Below are positions 36,552-47,500 of a stretch of DNA of 47,500 nucleotides, piece after piece. Every line of letters starts with the position of its first letter. Positions within the stretch are counted from its first letter, which is position 1. Made by a program: the position numbers and the translations under genes. The notes under the pieces were generated by a model. The model was given only the letters and a program-made list of their open reading frames with translations, was not told the DNA's origin and did no database searches. The stretch comes from Chromatiaceae bacterium (GTDB lineage Bacteria; Pseudomonadota; Gammaproteobacteria; Chromatiales; Chromatiaceae): NCBI GenBank assembly GCA_024235175.1, contig JACKMX010000006.1:1-47500 (forward strand), given 5' to 3'.

Positions 36552-36987
36552 TCTTACCTATCAGAACTTACCAATCTCCCACGAACCACGTAGTTATCCT
36601 GAGTACGCGCCTGCAAGACGCACAGCACACAAATAAATGAACGCGCAAGCAGCGTAAACAGCGGGAGTTTAAATTGGAATCAACCCCTTGGGGGGCCACA
36701 CGTAATGGCCCGCAGGCGCCATAAATAAGCGCTTCTCAGGCAGGTTTCGAATCTTCCGAAAAAATGCAGGTGCGCAGCTGGTTGATCTTTTGACGACCCT
36801 CCCGGCTTGTGAGCCGGGAGGGCATTTTGGCACTGCTGGACTCAACCCTGGTTGGAGGAAAAACGCTGAACATGATCATTTGGAGTTCTCGGATCTGCTT
36901 ACCTGATTGATTTGCTACCTCAATCAGGCACTGGATTCACTCCGCTGTTTTACCTCAAGCCACTGAGTCCGTAAGAGTGTTTACTGT
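36552..36987. other. Intergenic region downstream of the YiiX-like gene
   Basis: 436 bp with no credible gene on either strand. It contains a strong hairpin at 36797-36822 and a small GGCCA/TGGCC stem near 36700. Otherwise nothing is recognised. Confidence 0.5.
36797..36822 (+). terminator. Strong 11-bp stem-loop, probable terminator
   Basis: CCCTCCCGGCT, a TGTG loop and AGCCGGGAGGG make an 11-bp perfect GC-rich stem, followed by CATTTT on the plus strand. The T-run is short, so termination may be partial. It could end the YiiX-like transcript or the leftward transcript of the histone-like gene. Confidence 0.55.
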
Positions 36988-37140
36988 TTATCTGCCACGG
37001 CCAGCGGGCTTTTTGGCGGCGGGTTTAGCGGCTGCCGGCTTGGCGGCTGCTGGCTTGGCCGCTGCAGGCTTGGCGGCTGCAGGCTTGGCTGGGGCGGCGG
37101 GTTTGCTCGCAGCTGGCTTTCTGGTGTTTGTGGTTGCCAT
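36988..37140 (-). CDS. 50-aa histone H1-like KPAAA-repeat protein
   Basis: The frame starts at ATG with GAGG about 9 nt upstream and encodes 50 residues: MATTNTRKPAASKPAAPAKP, then four exact AAAKP pentads and the end AAKKPAGRGR. Lys, Arg, Ala and Pro make up nearly all of it. Such tails occur in histone H1-like bacterial proteins, such as the AlgP/HctB type, that bind DNA without sequence specificity. Here the tail is the whole protein. A nucleoid-binding role is inferred. The opposite strand gives a Gly/Ala/Leu frame that is only its shadow. Confidence 0.65.
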   Translation of the reverse strand: MATTNTRKPAASKPAAPAKPAAAKPAAAKPAAAKPAAAKPAAKKPAGRGR

Positions 37141-37494
37141 TGAAATCTACCTCATGATTAATAGAACCTTACGCAGGTAAGGAGACCGTTAAGAAGATAC
37201 TACCTAAAGTAGAAACGAGCAGGGAATGGCGCTGGGGCTCAGGTGGTCGCTGTTGGACCAAACAATTGCAGGAACACATCCAGTGTCCATGCGCTTGCCA
37301 AGCAGGCTACTTTGGGCCATTTAATACGACTAACCTCATAGCAAGTCAATAGCTTTTTATACCGCTCCGTACCTTAACGATTCCTGTATCATAAACGACG
37401 ATGGTCGATGGGATATTTTCACAAACGGTCAGTCTGATTTTCTGTTCGGAACTATTTGGTCTATCCGCTGCCGGGCTTAGCGGCGACACTTAAG
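37141..37494. other. Intergenic region between the histone-like gene and sdaA
   Basis: 354 bp. The right part is the 3' flank of sdaA and the left part the promoter side of the histone-like gene. No gene, RNA or clear terminator was seen. A chance similarity to a T7 promoter occurs at 37322-37341. Confidence 0.45.
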
Positions 37495-38895
37495 CTAACA
37501 CTCGATAATGTTCACCGGTACCTCGATAACATTAACCGCAAGTCCTCCGCGGGCGGTCTCCTTGTACTTGGTCTTCATATCTCTGCCAGTATCACGCATG
37601 GTCTTGATCACTCTGTCCAGGGACACAAAGTGTTTACCATCTCCGCGCAGCGCCATACGCGCCGCGTTTATAGCCTTGACCGCAGCCATGGCATTTCGCT
37701 CAATACAAGGCACCTGAACCAGCCCGCCAACAGGGTCACAGGTAAGCCCCAGATTGTGCTCCATGCCGATTTCCGCGGCATTCTCGACCTGCTCCGGCGT
37801 ACCGCCCAGAACAGCAGCCAGTGCACCCGAGGCCATGGAACAGGCCGAACCCACCTCGCCCTGGCAACCCACTTCGGCTCCGGAAATGGAAGCGTTTTTC
37901 TTGTACAGAATTCCGATAGCACCTGCTGTCAGCAGAAATTCGATGATGCCGTCATCGCTGTAGTTGGGAATGAACCGTGCATAGTAATGCAGCACCGCGG
38001 GAATAATACCTGCCGCGCCATTGGTGGGAGCGGTTACCACCCGCCCACCTGCCGCGTTCTCCTCGTTGACGGCCAGCGCGTATAGATCGACCCAGTCCAG
38101 CACCGTCAACGGATCGCGCAAACCCCGTTCCGGCTTGTTGCTCAACTCCCGAAACAGCGAAGCGGCGCGGCGTTTTACCCGCAAGCCGCCCGGCAACGCG
38201 CCTTCCCTTTCACAGCCACGTCTGACACAGCTCTGCATCACCTCCCAGAGAGACCACAATCGATCGCGAATCTCCTTTTCCGTGCGCCAGGCTTTTTCGT
38301 TCTCCAGCATGAGCTGACCAATGGAGCAATTGTATAGTGCACAAAGTCCCAGCAGTTCCACCGCGGAATCGAATGGTCTGGGCAACTGAGTTTCATCTTC
38401 GCGAATACGGTCCTCACCGGCTGCACTTTCGTCGACAACAAAGCCTCCGCCAACCGAATAATAACCCTTTGCGAGTAGCTCGTTTCCATCTCGATCCAAT
38501 GCCTGAAAACGCATTCCGTTAGGATGGTAGGGCAACGTCCTGTGATGGTGGAATATCAGGTGCTGTTTTTCTACAAAAGTGATCCAATGCGAACCGAGCA
38601 GCGCCAATCGACCTTCAGTCCGTACCGCACCAGTCATGGAATCAACGGTATCGGAATTCACCCGCTCCGGCTCTTCTCCGGAAAGTCCCAGCAGTATCGC
38701 TTTGTCGCTGCCGTGGCCTTTTCCAGTGGCCCCAAGGGATCCAAAGAGCTCGGCCCTGACGCTGGCAACGCTCTGCAGCAGACCCGAATCGCGCAGCCCT
38801 GAGGCAAACTCGAACGCCGCACGCATGGGTCCCACCGTATGTGAACTCGACGGTCCGATCCCGACTTTGAACAGGTCGAAGATACTGATAGGCAT
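37495..38895 (-). CDS. sdaA: L-serine ammonia-lyase, single-chain iron-sulfur type
   Basis: 466 aa from the ATG at 38895, where the usual MPISIFDLFKVGIGPSSSHT opening begins; an upstream TTG frame is rejected. The family length (about 455) fits. The N-terminal beta domain includes the motif SSSHTVGPM. The catalytic alpha domain carries Cys residues for the [4Fe-4S] cluster in GCQGEVGSACSMASG, GLTCDPVGG and VPCIERNAM. It converts L-serine to pyruvate and ammonia in the cytoplasm. It is the last gene of the leftward gcvT-gcvP-ACT-sdaA run, 112 nt after the ACT gene, which links glycine and serine breakdown. Confidence 0.96.
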   Translation of the reverse strand: MPISIFDLFKVGIGPSSSHTVGPMRAAFEFASGLRDSGLLQSVASVRAELFGSLGATGKGHGSDKAILLGLSGEEPERVNSDTVDSMTGAVRTEGRLALLGSHWITFVEKQHLIFHHHRTLPYHPNGMRFQALDRDGNELLAKGYYSVGGGFVVDESAAGEDRIREDETQLPRPFDSAVELLGLCALYNCSIGQLMLENEKAWRTEKEIRDRLWSLWEVMQSCVRRGCEREGALPGGLRVKRRAASLFRELSNKPERGLRDPLTVLDWVDLYALAVNEENAAGGRVVTAPTNGAAGIIPAVLHYYARFIPNYSDDGIIEFLLTAGAIGILYKKNASISGAEVGCQGEVGSACSMASGALAAVLGGTPEQVENAAEIGMEHNLGLTCDPVGGLVQVPCIERNAMAAVKAINAARMALRGDGKHFVSLDRVIKTMRDTGRDMKTKYKETARGGLAVNVIEVPVNIIEC

Positions 38896-39007
38896 GGCAA
38901 CAAATCCCGATCTACTGGTATTCGGATACAACGCCTGCTGACGTTTAAAGCCGGAAGTCACCTTCAATCATTCGCGGTCAACCGATAAATGGTTTTTCCG
39001 GAACGTC

Positions 39008-39530
39008 TCAGTCGAGCGGCTGTTTTTCAAGATGGATATCCACCATGAGCTCGTCTGCCAGTACCTCCAGGCCCTGCTGCAACTTCTCTATATCCAGATC
39101 TTTCGGCACACGCAGATCTGCTGTCGCTCGAAACAGGATCTCGCCAGACATGGATGCGCTCTCGGACTCTGTATGCAGTTTATCGATGCTGACGCCATGC
39201 TGTGCCAGCGCAGCCGAGATCTCCTGCACTATACCAACACGGTCCTGACCGATCAGTTCGAGCTGTATTTCACGGAAACTACTGGCATCCGGCTCGGACA
39301 GGCCGCTGTCCACCATCACCTTCAAACCTTCAGACTGAAGTTTTTCCAGCGCCTCGATCAGCCGCTCGAAATTCTCTTCCGGAACATCCGCTTCGACCAT
39401 TCCTGCAAAGCGCCCGGCCAGGTTTGCCATACGGCTCTCCAGCCAGTTGGCGTTGTGTGCTACCAGGGTTCGCGCCAGCAATTCCACCAACCCGGGTCGA
39501 TCCGCCCCAATCACTGTGATTACCAGATAC

Positions 39531-39538
<8 letters not shown>
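39008..39538 (-). CDS. GcvR-like protein with two ACT domains
   Basis: 176 aa starting MNKYLVITVIGADRPGLVELLARTL. The first ACT domain spans about 3-80. The second (FREIQLELIGQDRVGIVQEISAALAQHGVSIDKLHTE) spans about 90-165. The start lies inside the gcvP end with an 8-nt overlap and GAGGAG upstream. The ACT pair resembles GcvR, which in E. coli binds glycine and restrains GcvA. No GcvA-type LysR gene is in the window, so the partner is unknown. The operon position fits a glycine sensor. Confidence 0.85.
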
Positions 39539-42416
<2,878 letters not shown>

Positions 42417-42448
42417 GTGCAACTCCAACCAATGAGATATTTCCATGC

Positions 42449-43585
42449 TTAACCGCGGTAATAACGTTGCTCTACGAAATTGGTTTTTGCCACGCGCACG
42501 GGATGAGACTTTCCGCGTACGACAGCCTGCAGTTCGGTATCGAGTTTGGCGAAGGCGGCATTTACATAACCCATGGCAACAGGCGCACCCACCGTGGGGC
42601 CAAAACCGCCACTGGTAACAATACCCACCCTATTACCAAAACTGTCCAACAGTTCACAGCCCTCACGTACCGGAACTTTACCCAGTGGCTGGATACCAAC
42701 GCGTTTTCTGCTGACACCGTTCGCTATCTGGCCAAGGATGACATCCGCACCTGGGAAACCGGCCGCACGCTCACCGCCGCTACGCCGTACTTTCTGAATT
42801 GCCCACAACAGACTGGCTTCGACCGGTGTGGTGGTGATATCGATGTCGTGACCGTAAAGACACAAACCGGCTTCCAGACGCAACGAGTCACGTGCACCCA
42901 GACCAGCCGGAGCGACATGTTCGTGCGACAACAGTTCGCGTGTCACAGCTTCTGCCTGACTGGCGGCCACAGATATCTCAAATCCATCTTCTCCGGTGTA
43001 TCCCGAGCGGGTGACGAAACAATCAGCGCCGGCCAGAGAGAGGCGCGCCCCCGTCATGAATACCAGCTCTCTGCTGGCGGGTACCAGGCTGGCCATGACC
43101 TCTCCCGCCACGGGACCTTGCAATGCCAATAGAGCGCGATCCTCAAGTGTTTCTACTTCGCAGTCGTCGGACAGATGTTTGCGCATATGCGCGATGTCCT
43201 GTTGCTTGCACGCGGCATTGACAACCACAAACAGATGATCGCCTGCGTTGGTTATCATCAAATCATCGAGAATTCCGCCCGCGTCGTTTGTGAATAATGC
43301 ATAACGCTGGCGGTTGACCGCCAAATCGACCACATCCACCGGCACAATTCGCTCCATAGCGGCAGCGGCACCATCCCCGGACAGCCTCACCTGTCCCATA
43401 TGCGACACATCAAACAACCCTGCCTGATTACGCGTATGTTGATGCTCCTTAAGAATACCTTCACGGAAATGAAGCGGCATTTCGTAACCCGCAAAAGGAA
43501 CCATCTTCGCACCCAGCTCCAGGTGCAGATTGTACAGCGGTGTCCTCAATAGTCGTTCTTCTGCCTGCTCTTCGGTTTCGCTCAT
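42449..43585 (-). CDS. gcvT: Aminomethyltransferase, glycine cleavage T-protein
   Basis: 378 aa from the ATG at 43585, with GGAG 8 nt upstream. The T-protein pattern is clear: RTPLYNLHLELGAKMVPFAGYEMPLHF, GLFDVSHMGQVRLSG, YALFTNDAGGILDDLMI with the catalytic-type Asp, SGYTGEDGFEIS, GLGARDSLRLEAGLCLYGHD and the C-terminal GPTVGAPVAMGYV. It transfers the one-carbon unit to tetrahydrofolate and releases ammonia. It is the first gene of the leftward operon. I saw no glycine riboswitch in its leader. Confidence 0.97.
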   Translation of the reverse strand: MSETEEQAEERLLRTPLYNLHLELGAKMVPFAGYEMPLHFREGILKEHQHTRNQAGLFDVSHMGQVRLSGDGAAAAMERIVPVDVVDLAVNRQRYALFTNDAGGILDDLMITNAGDHLFVVVNAACKQQDIAHMRKHLSDDCEVETLEDRALLALQGPVAGEVMASLVPASRELVFMTGARLSLAGADCFVTRSGYTGEDGFEISVAASQAEAVTRELLSHEHVAPAGLGARDSLRLEAGLCLYGHDIDITTTPVEASLLWAIQKVRRSGGERAAGFPGADVILGQIANGVSRKRVGIQPLGKVPVREGCELLDSFGNRVGIVTSGGFGPTVGAPVAMGYVNAAFAKLDTELQAVVRGKSHPVRVAKTNFVEQRYYRG

Positions 43586-43965
43586 TTCCAAATCTCCAAA
43601 ATATATTCAACCACCTGCTTCCTTCACCCAATTCACAGACTCGATTGCAGTACTTGTTGTTATTAAATTGAACCAGCAGGGATGATGTGGATTTAATCAG
43701 ACCCATCAAACACCCGGATCTGGATGGCAAACCGAAGGCGAAAACGCCACCTTATCTGCCAGTTAGATCAATTGCCTGTATTCCTGCTGCAGCATTTTTA
43801 TAAGTCGATAATCTTTTCCATCGAGTCTTAACAATTTCCCGGAAACAGAAAATAAGTTCGAATATTAATTGATAATTGGATCTTAACTATACTTTATATC
43901 GGAAATGTTACGTCTACGGTTCATATATTATTTCTTCAGCCGTCAATCGAATGAGGAGAGTTTTC
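43586..43965. other. Divergent intergenic region between gcvT and ald
   Basis: 380 bp, AT-rich near ald. Rightward promoter-like elements occur around 43869-43900 (TTGATA, TTGGAT, TATACT, TTTATA), but no single pair has clear spacing. A TCGAT/ATCGA inverted repeat lies near 43804-43824. I searched the gcvT leader for the conserved glycine-riboswitch core and did not find it. Confidence 0.45.
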
Positions 43966-45090
43966 ATGCTTTTAGGTGTGCCTAAAGAGATAAAGAACCA
44001 CGAATACAGGGTCGGGCTCACGCCGGAGAGTGTTGCCGAAGTCGTGCGCAACGGGCATGAAATTATTGTCGAGACCGGTGCAGGGGTTGGCATTGGCGCC
44101 AATGATGAAGCCTATCGCGCAGCGGGCGCTGAAATAGTGCAAAGCGCATTTGAAGTTTTTGCACGTGCCAGTATGGTTATCAAGGTTAAAGAGCCTCAGG
44201 CCACGGAGCGAAAGATGCTGCGCGAGGGACAGATCCTCTTCACCTACCTTCATCTGGCACCGGATCCCGAGCAGACGCGCGATCTGATCGATTCTGGTGC
44301 AGTATGTATTGCCTACGAAACCGTTACAGATGCACAAGGTGGATTGCCATTGCTCAAGCCTATGAGTCAGGTTGCTGGCAGACTTTCGATACAAGCGGGT
44401 GCGACAGCACTTGAAAAATCTCATGGGGGGCTGGGTATATTGCTTGGTGGCGTTCCTGGTGTATTGCCTGGGAAGGTTGTCATTATTGGTGGTGGCGTAG
44501 TCGGCTACAACGCTGCACAAATGGCTGTAGGTTTACATGCAGATGTAACGATTCTCGATCACAATCCGGCGACGCTGGAACGACTATCCAATCATTTTGA
44601 AGCCAGCGCCAAAGTTATATACTCCAACAAGACGGTCCTCGAAAAACTGGTGGCACGCGCCGATCTGGTTATAGGTGCGGTACTCATCCCAGGTGCCGCC
44701 ACACCCAAACTGGTTTCCAGAGAGATGCTGGGTACCATGAAAAATGGAGCTGTCCTGGTGGATGTCGCAATCGACCAGGGCGGCTGCTTTGAAACCTCTA
44801 AGGCCACCACCCATGCATCACCGACCTACGTAGTTGATGGAATCGTGCACTATTGTGTTGCCAACATGCCGGGCGCCGTCGCTAGGACCTCAACCTATGC
44901 ACTCAACAACGTTACCCTGCAACACGCCGTTTCCATCGCGAATAAGGGTTGGAAAAAGGCTCTTTCAGATGATCCGCATCTAAAGGATGGGCTTAACGTC
45001 TGCGCCGGCAAGGTGACCTGCGAACCTGTTGCGCATGATCTCGGCTACAGCTATGTGCCCGCATCTGAACTCCTGTCGAATTGGACCTGA
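43966..45090 (+). CDS. ald: Alanine dehydrogenase
   Basis: 374 aa, close to the family's 371. The start at 43966 has GAGGAGAG upstream. Counted from it, the known catalytic residues fall at their usual numbers: R15, K75 and H96, with the Asp at 269. The NAD-binding loop is IIGGGVVGYNAAQMA (173-187). It reversibly oxidises L-alanine to pyruvate and ammonia. It is divergent from gcvT; together with sdaA the region feeds alanine, serine and glycine into central metabolism. A hairpin terminator follows at 45196. Confidence 0.97.
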   Translation: MLLGVPKEIKNHEYRVGLTPESVAEVVRNGHEIIVETGAGVGIGANDEAYRAAGAEIVQSAFEVFARASMVIKVKEPQATERKMLREGQILFTYLHLAPDPEQTRDLIDSGAVCIAYETVTDAQGGLPLLKPMSQVAGRLSIQAGATALEKSHGGLGILLGGVPGVLPGKVVIIGGGVVGYNAAQMAVGLHADVTILDHNPATLERLSNHFEASAKVIYSNKTVLEKLVARADLVIGAVLIPGAATPKLVSREMLGTMKNGAVLVDVAIDQGGCFETSKATTHASPTYVVDGIVHYCVANMPGAVARTSTYALNNVTLQHAVSIANKGWKKALSDDPHLKDGLNVCAGKVTCEPVAHDLGYSYVPASELLSNWT

Positions 45091-45195
45091 GTTCTGGAAT
45101 TGAGAGCGCTTATCCGGTGGACAAGCACAACCAAGGCGAACGCGGAGCGGCCTGGCTGCGTAGCCGGACGAGCCCGACAGGGCCTCCGCACAAGA
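45091..45195. repeat. GC-rich palindromic stretch downstream of ald, REP-like
   Basis: The segment 45135-45190 can fold through CCTGGCT/AGCCGG and a GCGGAG...CTCCGC outer pair. It lies between the ald stop and the first terminator. It may be a single REP-type palindrome. Whether it recurs in the genome cannot be seen here. Confidence 0.3.
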
Positions 45196-45229
45196 AAAAA
45201 CCCCGAGCCACTCAGTGACCCGGGGTTTT
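45196..45229. terminator. Bidirectional rho-independent terminator between ald and the rRNA operon
   Basis: AAAAACCCCG (45196-45205) pairs with CGGGGTTTT (45221-45229), with a small CACTCAGTG stem in the loop. A-run and T-run flank the stem, so it can stop both the rightward ald transcript and leftward rRNA read-through. Confidence 0.8.
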
Positions 45230-45351
45230 GGATATTAAGCCTGGCAACCAGGGCTTCGCAGAGCTCAGCCCGTTCGCAAGGGCAAAAGCAAAACTATTTG
45301 CTTTTGCTTCTTCCTTGCTCACCCTCCGGTCACTGGCAGACCCCGTAAGTA

Positions 45352-45389
45352 AAAAGCCCTTGATCCCCAACAGGGGACCAAGGGCTTTT
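45352..45389 (-). terminator. rRNA operon terminator
   Basis: AAAAGCCCTTG, CCCC, AACA loop, GGGG and CAAGGGCTTTT form a long stem-loop right after the 5S 3' end in the leftward direction, with a T-run on the transcript. It is the main terminator of the rRNA operon and symmetrical enough to work both ways. Confidence 0.88.
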
Positions 45390-45397
45390 GAATTAAA

Positions 45398-45515
45398 GCC
45401 TGGCAGTGACCTACTTTCACATGGGGAGGCCCCACACTATCATCGGCGATACACCGTTTCACTTCTGAGTTCGAGATGGGATCAGGTGGTACCAGTGCTC
45501 TATGGCCGCCAGGCA
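45398..45515 (-). rRNA. rrf: 5S ribosomal RNA
   Basis: The minus strand reads TGCCTGGCGGCCATAGAGCA at the 5' end, then the conserved CCCATCTCGAACTCAGAAGT segment, and ends GTCACTGCCAGGC. Length is about 118 nt and the two ends pair as expected. It lies 100 nt after the 23S 3' end with no tRNA between. Confidence 0.96.
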
Positions 45516-45615
45516 AACTGGCTTGCTCGCGCAAATTCGGTTAGATCGCAGATAAGTCAATCTATAGTTTGGGTTGTTGCTTTGACCTACGCGCCCAAAG
45601 TGTTTGGGTGTTATA

Positions 45616-47500
<1,885 letters not shown>

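Noticed and set aside
36977..37180. Gly/Ala/Leu-repeat frame on the plus strand
   Set aside because: It is the shadow of the KPAAA-repeat gene on the minus strand, which has a ribosome-binding site and a sensible composition.
37322..37341. Sequence resembling a phage T7 promoter (TAATACGACT then ACCTCATAG)
   Set aside because: The second half differs from the consensus, there is no phage gene nearby, and a short match like this can arise by chance.
43586..43900. Possible glycine riboswitch before gcvT
   Set aside because: CCGAAGG-type bases occur near 43730, but on the wrong strand and without the conserved flanking core, so no aptamer could be supported.

Overview
The window looks like a chromosomal piece of a gammaproteobacterium with moderately high GC. 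The type VI secretion system (T6SS) gene order, the full-length GcvP and the rRNA style would suit a Chromatiales-like or sulfur-oxidising lineage, but that placement is inference and not proven by the sequence. About two thirds of the window is one complete T6SS locus. The rest holds small envelope and hypothetical genes, a serine/glycine/alanine catabolic block, and the 3' part of an rRNA operon.

Layout. (1) 1-6027, minus strand: an effector-delivery cassette transcribed leftwards, vgrG - DUF6484 - [269-bp inverted-repeat element] - DUF2169 adaptor - ketosynthase-like protein with a lost active site - PAAR-like (DUF4150) protein with a C-terminal HNH/Endo VII (GHH2-type) nuclease cut by the window edge. 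(2) 6028-6462: divergent promoter region with a perfect 8-bp palindrome. (3) 6463-27486, plus strand: tssA, tssB, tssC, hcp, tagJ, tssE, tssF, tssG, tssH (clpV), fha (tagH), tssJ, a 26-codon ORF coupled to tssK, tssK, tssL, tssM, tagF, pppA. With vgrG, all 13 core T6SS genes are present. (4) 27669-33116: an envelope and signalling accessory block, consisting of a LysM/TPR lipoprotein, a TPR lipoprotein, a lipoprotein polysaccharide deacetylase and a membrane Ser/Thr kinase with a periplasmic sensor and HAMP domain. (5) 33342-37140: an unrecognised 262-aa protein, a 55-aa protein, a LEA-like lipoprotein, a SpoIIAA-like protein, a YiiX-like hydrolase and a 50-aa histone H1-like KPAAA-repeat protein. 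(6) 37495-43585, minus: gcvT-gcvP-ACT-domain regulator-sdaA. (7) 43966-45090: alanine dehydrogenase. (8) 45196-47500: terminators, 5S rRNA and the 3' two thirds of 23S rRNA, transcribed leftwards.

How the genes fit together. The sheath (TssBC), inner tube (Hcp), baseplate (TssEFGK with TssA), ClpV ATPase and TssJLM membrane complex form the injection machine. VgrG and the PAAR-like protein form its tip, with the nuclease as cargo and DUF2169 as loading adaptor. The kinase, PP2C phosphatase, FHA protein and TagF make up the threonine-phosphorylation switch. The kinase tail carries two acidic-Pro-Thr motifs that could dock the FHA protein. The three extra lipoproteins, one an apparent deacetylase with a LysM-like segment, point to peptidoglycan sensing or remodelling linked to this T6SS. 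That is the part of the locus I find least described. The amino-acid block converts serine and alanine to pyruvate and cleaves glycine; no gcvH is visible.
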